Part shown: one piece after another, positions 1 to 9,856 of the stretch
Position numbering within the stretch: the first letter of the stretch is position 1
How the letters are laid out: every line of letters begins with the position of its first letter
NCBI GenBank assembly: GCA_013423325.1
Contig: BLJB01000417.1
Coordinates: forward strand, 1 to 55,680
From: Usnea hakonensis
Lineage: Eukaryota > Ascomycota > Lecanoromycetes > Lecanorales > Parmeliaceae
Direction: 5' to 3'
Length of the DNA stretch: 55,680 bases
Program-made: the position numbers and the translations under genes
The notes under the pieces: generated by a model
What the model saw: only the letters and a program-made list of their open reading frames with translations
What the model was told of the DNA's origin: nothing
The model's database searches: none

Positions 1-92
<92 letters not shown>
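1..92. repeat. Poly-A run at the contig edge
   Basis: The window opens with 92 consecutive A bases and passes straight into AT-rich, RIP-mutated DNA. No gene or retroposon body with a matching target duplication precedes it. It is most likely a contig end, an assembly artefact or a homopolymer in relic DNA. Confidence 0.8.
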
Positions 93-95
<3 letters not shown>

Positions 96-559
96 TTAAT
101 ATTAATTTTAGTTTTAATTTTAGTTTTAATCTTTATATAAATATATTTATTATCTTTAAGTTTAAATATATAACTAGTATCTACTAAAAGAATTTATATA
201 TTTTAGTACTAATTTTTAATAATTATTAATAAGAATAATTCGCTAGCGTTATTAATATATTATAGATTTACTCTAATATTAATTATTATTCTAATTATAG
301 ATTACTACCCCTAAGAAGGGTAGAAGAATTAGAATTATTAAAATTAATATAATAATATAAAATTAGAAAAATAGATATATTTCTATATAAGTATCTAATA
401 ATATTCTAGTAAGACTAATTCTTTAAAAAAGAAGAAAAGAAAGAGGAGGAAATTACTTCTTTAAACTTATCTACTAAAAAGCTAAACTAATACCTATATT
501 ACGTATACTAAGAGGATACGTAATACTTAATAATATTATTATTATAGCGCTACTACCTC

Positions 560-723
560 TAAGCCTAATATATAGATATTTAAAGGGTTAATTTTTTAAA
601 TAAACTCTCTTTCTCTTTCTCTTCTCTTCGTATTTATTTTATATAACTAGCCTCTACTTATAGTTAGAGATAAATTATTAATACTAAACCGTACGTCTAT
701 AGATCTTAGCCCCTCCCTTAATA
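560..723 (-). mobile_element. Diverged LTR relic related to the inner Ty3 element
   Basis: On the minus strand this begins TATTAAGG (RIP form of TGTTAAGG) and contains the same ordered landmarks as the 245-bp LTRs at 13084-13328 and 19125-19369. Similarity fades towards 560. It is probably a solo or truncated LTR of a related copy; no target duplication was found. Confidence 0.5.
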
Positions 724-768
724 ATATACTATCGGCGAGACAGCGCTAGTGCTAACAATATTCTCTAT

Positions 769-854
769 GGGATTTGAACCTAAGCTACATACTATATCGT
801 CTACAGGGTAGTAGTACTAATGACTGTGGTTGTTAATCACCACCGTTAGGCCTA
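769..854 (-). other. tRNA-like A-box and B-box pair, possible SINE relic
   Basis: On the minus strand, GGTTCAAATCCC at 780-769 fits the Pol III B box. About 62 nt upstream, TAGGCCTAACGG at 854-843 loosely resembles an A box of the tRNA-Glu kind. No full cloverleaf is visible, so it is not called a tRNA gene. It could be the head of an old tRNA-derived SINE; the match may also be chance. Confidence 0.3.
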
Positions 855-919
855 GTGGTAATGGCGGTCACTAGCCCAGTAAATAGATACCTAAGGTAGG
901 TACCTTAAAGTATCTTTTA

Positions 920-1098
920 CTCGTTTTCACCCGGAAATGCACCACACTGGGATATGCACCATTAGGGCTAGGGCTTACTTTTTTTCCTGCTACCCCTAGC
1001 CCTAGCGCTAAGCCAAGCATATGAATCGCTCATTTTGGGTGTAGCCCTAACCCTAATGGTGCATATCCCAGTGTGGTGCATTTCCGGGTGAAAACGAG
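920..1098. mobile_element. Tc1/mariner-type MITE, 179 bp, with about 57-bp terminal inverted repeats
   Basis: The left arm starts CTCGTTTTCACCC and the right arm ends GGGTGAAAACGAG. The arms are reverse complements over about 57 bp with very few mismatches. TA dinucleotides flank both ends (918-919 and 1099-1100), the target duplication of Tc1/mariner elements. Only about 65 bp of loop remains and there is no reading frame, so it is non-autonomous. CpA and TpG are intact, so it has not been RIP-mutated, as expected for an element this short. Confidence 0.85.
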
Positions 1099-1331
1099 TA
1101 GTGCCCGTTATCCGAGCCTTATTCACCGCATGTTAGACATGTCGAAGGCTGGAACACTGTAAGCGGACTTGATTTGGCTGCAGTGGTCTCAAAACAGCCA
1201 CAATCGGGGCTATTATTATGCCGTCGGACATGTTATGGTGCCGGTGTGAAGATTTTCTCCTGCTTGATTGCTCCGAGATGGCATCAGATTGCCAGCCTCA
1301 TGGCTATATACCTCAGTATCCCTCTTGTCAG

Positions 1332-1385
1332 ACGTGCATAATGCACTAGTAATTCATCTCCGTCTCATCTCACGTGCATAATGCA
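1332..1385. promoter_or_regulatory. 14-bp direct repeat upstream of the MFS gene
   Basis: ACGTGCATAATGCA occurs at 1332-1345 and again exactly 40 bp later at 1372-1385. The second copy is preceded by C and so contains CACGTG, an E-box-type palindrome bound by fungal bHLH or bZIP factors. It lies 350-400 bp upstream of the exporter start. The repeat is seen; a regulatory role is inference. The rest of 1101-1736 shows nothing else. Confidence 0.4.
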
Positions 1386-1736
1386 GTCGTATTTGTTATT
1401 CGCTGCTGACTACATTTTCGATAGATGACTCAGATCCGGATGACACTCGGGGAGATGGTGTCAAGCTCGAGGAGCGGTACCTGTAATTTACAGTAGCACA
1501 TTCGAGTATCATACCGTCTATAGCCTCAACACTTTTCAGCGTAATTCTTTCCCTCGTCTCTCATCAAAATAGACACGGCATGATAGCAAAACAAGTCCGA
1601 GTGATGGTGCACGCATAACGCTCAAAAGGCCGCTCCTTCCCTCCCCCCCCAAAAAATCACACCTCAAAACCCCCTCCCCTTGCATCCTTTTCACATCCGA
1701 CTCTGCTCCACGCACAGAGCCACGGCCAAACCTTCC

Positions 1737-3676
1737 ATGACAGAAATGGAGTCCCATCACACTGAGACACCAGCTCCAGTATCCAATCATGAATCCTCCG
1801 ACATTGAGGCTACCGCCGTCGCCACTGTCAAACCTCCCATGACAGACTCACCACGTCCCGTTCACGGATGGAGATGGGGACTCGCAGGCAAGCAAAACAT
1901 AGTCCCCACTAGATTTTCCCGTACCAAGAACGCTAAATTCTCATCAGTGTCCGCCATCCTTTCAAGCGTCTTCTTCTTCTCCCTCGATCAGACCATAGTA
2001 GCAGACATTATCCCTGACATAGTGGACCATTTCGGCTCAGTCCAAAAACTGCCCTGGATATCCATCACCCTCCTCCTCGCAGCCGCCGGCACCATCAACT
2101 TTTGGTACGCCTTCTTTCATTTCCATCCGTCCCCTTTCGGGTTCAAAATCTGATGACTTCTCCAAGGGCGAAAATGTATGGCCAATTCGACCCAAAATGG
2201 CTCTACACGTTCTGTGTCCTCGGCTTCGAGATCGGTTCTGCAGTCTGCGGTGCCGCCCCTTCTCTGAATGCTCTGATTATTGGCCGTGCAGTCGCCGGTC
2301 TTGCCGGCGCGGGCATGTATCTAGGTGTCGTAATGCTGCTTTCAATATTCACCACGGAGACGGAACGCCCCAACTACTTTGCCATGTTGGGCGCGACTTT
2401 CGGCCTAGGCACAGTGTTCGTTCTATCTTTCTAACCCCTATCTTCAAAATGACTTCTCATCAGACTATGATCGCTGAATATTCCCTGCAGTCTCGGTCCT
2501 ATCATTGGCGGCGCCTTCGCCGACAGCAGCGCCACCTGGCGCTGGGCCTTTTACATCAACCTCTGCATCGGGGGCGTCTTCGCTCCCATCTACTTTCTCT
2601 ACCTCCCATCGCGCGACCCCCGCCCCGGCGCCTCCCTGCTCTCCCGCTGCAAAGAAATTGACTATCTCGGCACGATCCTCCAGGTCGGCGCTTTTGTCTC
2701 CGGCATCATGGCTGTGTCCTTTGGCGGCGTCCTCTATGCTTGGGACAGCGCGACCATCATCGCGCTCTTCGTCCTGTCCGGCGTACTCTTCATCCTTCTC
2801 GCCCTCCAGCAATCCTTCACCGTCCTAACAACGCTTCCCCGCCGCGTCTTCCCCGTCCACTACGTCACCAACAAAGAGATGGCCATCCTCTTCGCACAAA
2901 TCGCCGCTGCTTCCACCAATTCGTTCATCTCCATCTATTTCATTCCAATCTATTTCCAATTCGTGCAATCGGACCACGCTCTCCGCTCCGGCGTCCGCCT
3001 CCTCCCGTATATCATCCCCATGGTCTTCGCCACCATGCTTAACGGAGCCTTGATGGAGAAACTCAAGTACTACCTCCCTTGGTTTCTAACCGGAGGCCTC
3101 CTCATCATCGTCAGCAACGCCATGCTCTTCCACGTCACTCTGACCACCGGCACCGCCTACATCTACGCCGCGCTCGCCCTCGGCGGGCTGGGCACCGGCG
3201 CTTTCGTCAACGCCCCCTTCGCCATCGCGCAATGGCTCGTCCCCCCCGGGGAAATCGCCCTGGCCGTCGGCTTCATCACCTGCGCCCAGGTCGCCGGCGT
3301 CACCATCTCCCTTTCCGTCGCTAACGCCGTGTTCCTCAACCTGGCGGAAAACGCCATCACGGCTTTGCTTCCCGGCGTCGCCAAGGCGGACGTGCAGGCG
3401 GCGATCACGGGGGTCGGGGGCGCCTTCTTAAGGACGTTGGACCCGGCGGTCCAGAGGCGGGTGCTGGGGGCTATTGTGGTGGCTGTGCAGCGGGTGTTTG
3501 TGCTGGGGATCGCGGCCGGGGCGTTGGCGGTCGTGTTGGCGCTGTGTATGAGTCGGGCGCCCATTGCGTTGGGCGGGCCGGAGAGGGTGGCCGAGGCGAT
3601 TGAGGAGGCGGATCGAGAGGAGAAGGTGCATGAATTGGAGCCGGGGCGGAAAGCGAACGATGTGGATGGCATTTGA
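1737..3676 (+). CDS. MFS multidrug or toxin exporter (DHA2-like, 14-TM type)
   Basis: Predicted exons are 1737-2104, 2167-2415 and 2491-3676 (introns of 62 and 75 bp), giving 600 residues with frames that join cleanly. A hydrophilic N-terminus of about 75 residues precedes the first membrane segment, which carries the LDQTIVADIIPDI motif typical of fungal drug:H+ antiporters. The following segments include NFWAKMYGQFD, GRAVAGLAGAGMYLG (motif C-like glycines) and RWAFYINLCIGG. The charged C-terminal tail is cytoplasmic. The family exports drugs and secondary metabolites across the plasma membrane by proton antiport. The start at 1737 is the first ATG; an upstream TTG-initiated extension was ignored. 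The gene converges on the MDR reductase gene, which is compatible with a small metabolite locus, but no synthase is in view. Confidence 0.9.
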
Positions 3677-3966
3677 ATCGTTCCGAGACATTGGTCGATT
3701 TGATTCGGCCGGGTAATGGGAAATTGGCCGACTTCGTTACTCTAGAGATGCGTAGATTCCCTTGGGTGTGATACCATTCGGTCAAGATGACTGATTGATT
3801 GATTAAATAATTACCTATGCATTTCCCACGCTTCAAAAAAACTTCGCTTGTTGTTTCTTGGACCAGAGTGCACGCGACTGGAATGCAAGAAAAGCGACAA
3901 TTATAGCATCCACCAGACCTCGTTCGTCAGCCATGCCATGCCACTCCAGTCTCGTCTCGTCTTCTC

Positions 3967-5368
3967 TCATCGCTCCCCGCCAACACGAACGACCAACTTC
4001 TCCCCTCTGACTCTCCCGGCCTTCATCTCTTCGAATCCAGCCAGCAGGCCCTTTTCCAACCCCCCCTCCACGCGCCTATGTCTCACCGGCCGGACTTTCC
4101 CGCTCTCCAACAACGGCGTGAGCTGTTTTAGATTCTGGCTCGAGAGGGCGTAGTCGGTCGGCGAAGCCGGGTAGTATTTGAACAGGAACCAAAAAGGCTG
4201 GTCGACAGATCTGTCGGTTAGGAATGATTCAAAAAAAAAAAAAGTGAAAAAGGAGCGGTAGAAGAAGAAGAAGGGTTGCGCGGATGGGCGAAGAAAGAAA
4301 ACAAGGTCGTACCTTTCCGAGAGCCGTATAACTCACGATCCACTCGTCCGCCCTCACGCCGTGCGGGACCGTCCCTTGGATCATCCCCGGCGGGAGGGTC
4401 CTCACGATCCTGCCCGCCGGTCGTCCCGTTCCACCCGCATCGCCCATAAGCCGCGCGCAGAGGACCGTGCTCGAGCCTTCTGAATGGCAATCGATGGCCC
4501 GCGTCACGTTCTTTCTCAGGGCCTTGACGTCCTTTTCGACAGTGGGGGACTTGTAGTCGAAGCAGGCGTCGGCGCCCAGGGCTCGCAGGCGAGAATGGTG
4601 CCGCGGCGAGGCTATGGCGATGATATAGGCGGAGGGGTAGAGGAGGTGCGCCTGTTGGATGGTGTGCATGCCCGTATTTGTGGCGGCACTGTAGACGAGG
4701 AGCTATTGTTTGGGGTCCCGGAGTCGGTGATCGTTAGTGACACAACTGTGCGCGCAAGCAGATAAGACAGGAGACATCACCAAAAAAAAAAAACAAAAAA
4801 AGAAGTCAAGACAGTAACAAGAGACAACAAAGTGCTTACAGCATCGTTCTCCCCCAACCGTTCTCCCCCTCCGTCACGGACCTCGTGGAAAAGCCGCTGC
4901 TGCAGCGCCAGCGTCGCACTAACCCACCCGACGCCCAACGTACACGCCTCTTCCAGCCCTACGTCCGGCGGCACCCGGAAACACATTGCCGGATCCGCCG
5001 CGACAAAGTCGGCAAAGGCACCCGTATGGCCGTGTTTGCAGCCGTGAATGACGCCGGCCACGCGGTCACCGTTACGGAAGGACGAGGCGGAGGCGTCGGC
5101 GACGGTGCCGGAGAAGTCGCAGCCAACCACTTTCGAGGGCGGGAGGGACATGGAGGCGTGCTTGTCTAGAAAAGGGGGGCGGGGTTTCTTGGGATCAGCT
5201 CTTACTTGGATTGGGAGGAAGGGAGTGCGAACGGTCGGTTGGGTTCAAGGAGACGTAGGCCACCTTGACGAGGATCTCTGTGGGGCCAGGGATGGGGAGA
5301 GGGATGGTGGAGAGCGCTGGGGAGCGGAGGAAGCGCGTCATGAAGGCGTTCATTGTTGCGGTTGTCAT
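3967..5368 (-). CDS. Medium-chain dehydrogenase/reductase, trans-enoyl-reductase-like (ToxD family)
   Basis: Four exons are predicted on the minus strand: 5368-5206, 5165-4840, 4702-4313 and 4197-3967, giving 369 residues, the usual size for the family. The N-terminal GroES-like half has VKVAYVSLNPTD and VVGCDFSGTVADASA. The Rossmann half has LLVYSAATNTGMHTIQ, the NADPH-binding glycine region, then FDYKSPTVEKDV and a C-terminal VRGEKLVVRV. No catalytic or structural zinc cysteines are seen, as in zinc-free enoyl reductases and quinone reductases. The first intron is only 40 bp and the last acceptor is ambiguous (4198 or 4211; only 4198 keeps the frame). Relatives act in trans with polyketide synthases or as stand-alone reductases. 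Confidence 0.85.
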
Positions 5369-5872
5369 TGTCTATCTAGTGAGGTGGTAAAAAGAGACGG
5401 GCTCTGGGAAGTAATCAAGGCTGAACTCATTCCGGGTGGAAGATTCTCCATTTATGAAGAAGGAAGTAGGAGGCCCATTGGAATGCATTGCCATTTTGGG
5501 TCTTAGCTGTATATACCATACCACACCATACCTTACATATTGGAGGTAAACCACAGCTAACGTAACGTAAAATAAACTCCGAAGCCCGGGTAGACCGTCG
5601 GTTGAATAATCTACCCGAATTGCAGGGGTGAAATAAGGCTGAGCCCGGAGATTGTTTCAAGGTCGGTAGGGGGTTTTTGGCGATCCCTCTAAAGCATAAA
5701 GTAGTTATAGCGTTATTGGATTTAGCGATAATCTCCTTACAGCGATATTTTTTTCCAGACCATACTTTTTTCTATACAAATAGCGATATACCTCCTTACT
5801 ACGATATCGTTAGATTTTACCTAGAATATCGCTATATCGAGAGGTAACTATATACCTAATTTAGGCGTAGAG
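5369..5872. other. Intergenic DNA passing into RIP-mutated sequence
   Basis: No gene is seen. Up to about 5690 the composition is ordinary and should contain the promoter of the MDR gene. From 5700 it becomes AT-rich with several copies of the motif AGCGATAT, which returns at 19735-19770 on the other side of the retrotransposon nest. The insertion therefore split an already AT-rich relic. Confidence 0.6.
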
Positions 5873-6022
5873 TGTTAGGATACGTAATACGTCTTAGCGC
5901 TAGCGCTAGCCTAAAGGGATCTCTACTTAAGGCGGACTTCTTATATCTTAGATATTCTCTCTTTAGATTTAATATTTTATTATTATATCTACGTTATATT
6001 TTAAGTCCGTATCGATCCTAAT
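5873..6022 (+). repeat. 5' LTR of the outer element
   Basis: 150 bp, starting TGTTAGGA and ending TCCTAATA (CA changed to TA by RIP). It aligns along its length with 19438-19582 and is preceded by TAGAG. Confidence 0.9.
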
Positions 6023-9000
6023 ATTATATTAAATCTCTATAGGTATATAATATTATATTAAAAATTTTCTTATACTAGACGAGGAGTTATTATCTATAAA
6101 GAAGTAATTAAAGATCTAAATATATTATATTCTAGAGGCCTTATATAGCTTTATCGGAGACCTAAGCTCGTAAGCTAGCGAGTAATAGTTAAAATAACTA
6201 GTTATCTAAACTCGTAAGCTAGCGAATAGTAGTTAAAATAACTAATTATCTAAGCTCGTAAGCTAGCGAGTAGAAGTTAAAACGAACTAGTTTCTAAAAT
6301 ATACCTACTTTTTCTTAATACTTACCCGTTAGTAAATAGTTATAGAATAATAAAGAAGTTTTTTTTAATATAAAGTCTTAATAACTAAATATCGGCTCCT
6401 TTATATATATTTACTCCCCTTAAATATAAGGTAGAATCGATTATAGGTTTATTTACTCTTTAAAACTTTTATAACTATTTTAGAAATTTTTTTTTTTTTT
6501 TCTTACTATTTTACATTATAGGAAACTCTACTTATTAATCTTTAAATAAACTTATAAATAGTTTAAGCTATCTCTTTTTAGTATTAGAAAAAGATAGCTA
6601 GTTCTTTTAATAAGATTATTTAACGTTAGAAGAAAAAGTCTTCTACGACTTCTAAAAATAATAGTATATTTAAAGCTACTTCTAAAATAAATAACTCTAA
6701 GAAGAAGAAGCTATCTATATTTAATACTATAGCTAATTATATTATAGCTAATAGATATAAAACTTTTTTATTAACGTCTAATAATCGTAATAATAATAAT
6801 ACTAAACTAGGACTTATTAGTCTAGAAGATTTAGAATAGTAGTATAAAAAAGATCTATAAATAATTCTTAACGCGGTTAATATATTTTATAAATATATTT
6901 ATAATTACTTATTCTATATCTATATAATTAAAGTTAAATATATAAATCTAAAATTTAACTATAATAATAAATATAAATAAGCTCGGAAAGCTTATAATAC
7001 TATAGCGGACTAAATTAATACTATCTTAAAATAGAGTACTACTATTATTAATCTTTAAAATAAGCTCGCTAATTTAACTACGACTACCTTGGAATCCTTA
7101 TTAATAGATACTAATTTATATTAATTATTTAAAATAGTCTAGAATAAGATTATATCTTAAGCTATAGAGCTTATTTATCTTTATAAATAAGTATAAAGCT
7201 ATACCTAATTTTTAGAAGAGACCCCTATATATTTTTCTTTTAAGGTTCCGGACCCTTCCTTTCTTATAGATAGATAATCTCTAACTTAATTAGAATAGTA
7301 CTAAAGTATCTAGTATAAGTAAATATAGAATATAGACTATTTCCTTATATAATTTATTAAGATTTACTATATTTTTAACTATCTAGAAGACTATATATAT
7401 AAGCTTCTTAAATTTTATACTTATCTAAGATTAGCTATATTATTTATTATAGTTAATAAAATCTTTTAGGCCCTTAGCGCTACGTTTAAAGACTTAGATT
7501 ATAATATAAAGATACTCCGTTTTTATTAAGTATTTATAATAGGTTTTATATTATTCTAAAAGTTTTATATTAAATTTTATATATTTAGAAAGAATAATAA
7601 TATCCCTAATAAAATTTTAGTTTAGAATATCTAGACTAAGCTACCTACTCACCTTATTATATTATTAATTAATATTTTTACTATTAATAAAAATTCCCTT
7701 TTAGCGGTTCGTAACTATTTAATAGCTATTAATAACGCGTATCTTTTAATTAAGAATTAATCTAAATCTACTATAGACTTAAAGCTAGATAAATTAAAAA
7801 AGACTAATTATTATAAGTTTTTTATACTATATACTTCTATAGTAGTAATTACTAGAAATAATATAATTATAAAATCTAAGAGTAAGACCGGCTATTATAT
7901 ATATAGCTTATTCGAATATTTTACTAGTTACTATATTATTAAAGGTAAAGCTAAACTATCTATCTAACTAGTATTAAAAGTTAATAAAGTTACTACTATT
8001 AATAACTTAAAGGAAGAACTATTCTTTAATTTAAAAAATAAGTAACCTTCTCTATTAATATAGTAGAGTAGGAGATAATCTCTTTAAGTATAATAACTAT
8101 ATAAAATCCGGCTTATATTAAGCCTAATCTTTTCTTTAAGAAAAAGTTTATTATTATAGAAATATTAGAATCCTAAAAGATACTTTTTATATTAAATCTA
8201 CTTATAGATACTAATTATAATACTTACTTAATTATTAATACTAAAGTTATAGATAATATAATTAATTAATTAAGAATAGCTCTACTCTCTCTATCTAAGC
8301 CTAAACTAGTCCGCAAATATAATAGGATTATTCGAGATAAGTCTATTATTTATATAATTATCCTAATTTTTAATTTTAGAGATTATTACGAGTATCTATT
8401 CTCTATACTTATTATAGATTATAAATAAGATACTATTCTTAGTAAGCTATAAATAAATAAGTATAAGATAACTCTTAATATAGTAAAAGATACTATTAAT
8501 TTCCCCTCTAATATCTCTATCTATAGTATTAAATCTTAAATACTACTCTTAATAACGCCTATCTACTTAATACTAAAGCTAATAGTACCTATTTATAAAA
8601 AGTTTTCTTAAGGATTAATATTAAAGCTTTTTATAAAGGCCCCTAAATTACTATTATACTCTAATAAGGATAATTCCGTAATTAACTTTCTTTATATCGA
8701 AGTCGTAGTATATAATACTTTTATATATAATTATAATATTTAAATCTTCACTATATTAATATATAATATTAATAGGGAATTAAGATATAATATTAATTTC
8801 TATATAAAGTCCCTTTATATTAACTTAATTAGTACTGTATAAAAAGATATCCTACGCTAACTATTTAAAGAATATTATAAGTTTATAGATATTTTTAATT
8901 AGAGTAAAGTTAATAAGCTACCTCCTTATTAACTAGTAGATTATAAAATTAAGCTTCTATTTAAAAATAAGTTATTAAAGAGTTATTCTTACTCTATATT

Positions 9001-9519
9001 GACTTTTAAATTCTAGAAAACTAAAGAGTATCTTAAAAAGAATTTTTTTAAAAGCTTTATTACTCTAAATTAGATATCTTACTCTTTACTAATTCTATTT
9101 ATACTAAAAAAGAATAGTAATCTACGATTCTATATTAACTATTAAAAGCTAAACGCGCTTACTAAAAGGAATTACTATTCGTTACCTCTAATTAAAGAGA
9201 TTATCGGGAAGCTCTAAAAATATAAATATCTAATAAAGCTTAATATTATTTTTATATTTAATAAACTTTATATATCTTCTAATAGCGAAGATCTAATAAT
9301 ATTTATAATAACTCTTAATATCTATAAATACCGCGTATTTTTATTTAGCCTTACTAATAGTCCCTTCTTATTCTAGTAGTATATTAATAATATACTATTT
9401 AAGTTCTTAGACGACTTTTATTAGGTATATCTAGATAATATCTTAATTTATAGTAAAATAAAGAAAGAATATTGCGAGTATATTAATAAAGTCTTAGATA
9501 AACTTCGTAATACTAATCT

Positions 9520-9577
9520 TGTTGAAATAATAAATAAATAGAGAATTAAGAACTCTCTAATAATCCTATTTTTGACA
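9520..9577 (+). repeat. 5' terminal direct repeat (58-bp LTR) of the miniature element
   Basis: TG..CA-bounded, AT-rich, with an internal AGAGA..TCTCT dyad. It is identical by eye to 9799-9856. Confidence 0.88.
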
Positions 9578-9592
9578 GGTTATGAGCCCGGG

Positions 9593-9666
9593 TGGCCGAG
9601 TGGGAGAGATTCTGCGAAAAAATCGCGGAAGAGATCCGCTCTAAATCAGGGTCGCGGTTCGAATCC
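9593..9666 (+). promoter_or_regulatory. Internal Pol III promoter: A box and B box of a tRNA-like sequence
   Basis: TGGCCGAGTGGG (9593-9604) matches the A-box consensus TRGYNNAGYNGG, and GGTTCGAATCC (9656-9666) matches the B box exactly. The spacing of about 51 nt is that of class II (Ser/Leu) tRNAs with a long variable arm. A TCTGCGA/TCGCGGA stem occupies the anticodon-arm position. The acceptor stem cannot close (GCCCGGG against TGCTGCT) and the T stem has only three good pairs. It is therefore a tRNA-derived promoter module and not a working tRNA. Confidence 0.75.
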
Positions 9667-9798
9667 GGCTGCTGCTAAAATCACACCAAAAAACTGGTGC
9701 TAAGAGCGCAGTCTGCTGATTCGGGCCCGCACTCAGCTTCCGAAATCTAAAACCAAGTTGCAAAAATATCAACTTCTCACTTCTCTCTTTAAGGGTCG

Positions 9799-9856
9799 TG
9801 TTGAAATAATAAATAAATAGAGAATTAAGAACTCTCTAATAATCCTATTTTTGACA
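9799..9856 (+). repeat. 3' terminal direct repeat (58-bp LTR) of the miniature element
   Basis: Identical by eye to the 5' copy and followed directly by the duplicated target AATCT. Confidence 0.88.

Larger units (their letters stand above)
93..917. other. RIP-mutated AT-rich relic DNA
   Basis: No open gene is present. CpA and TpG are almost absent up to about position 700, as expected after saturating RIP. Positions 560-723 read on the minus strand resemble the LTR of the inner Ty3 element at 13084-19369: the shared landmarks are the AAGATCT region, the GAGGCTAGTTATATAA block and the GAAAGAGAAAGAGAG purine tract. From about 740 on, CpA and TpG reappear, so that part is not RIP-saturated. 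Confidence 0.6.
9520..9856 (+). mobile_element. 337-bp terminal-repeat miniature retroelement (TRIM-like) with internal tRNA-like region
   Basis: Two identical 58-bp terminal direct repeats (9520-9577 and 9799-9856) start TGTTGAAATAAT and end TTTTTGACA, the TG..CA ends of LTRs. A perfect 5-bp target duplication AATCT lies at 9515-9519 and 9857-9861. The 221-bp interior has no reading frame. It carries perfect Pol III A and B boxes and a CACCA/TGGTG hairpin at 9684-9699. The interior keeps CpA and TpG while the host element is saturated with RIP, so it either inserted after RIP or is too short to be recognised. A weak purine stretch (AAGGG) precedes the 3' repeat; no ordinary tRNA primer-binding site is obvious after the 5' repeat. 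Confidence 0.85.

Noticed and set aside
1..92. Poly-A run as a retroposon tail or mRNA-derived end
   Set aside because: No element body or target duplication lies next to it and it is at the contig edge; an artefact or contig end is simpler.
961..1056. CCCTAA/TTAGGG-like triplets as telomeric repeat
   Set aside because: Only two imperfect units occur, and they are part of the inverted arms of the MITE.
2197..3324. Alternative frames inside the exporter gene
   Set aside because: They are Arg/Pro-rich shadows of the GC-rich MFS coding frame.
9586..9680. Functional tRNA-Ser or tRNA-Leu gene
   Set aside because: A and B boxes are perfect, but the acceptor stem does not pair and the T stem has only three good pairs.
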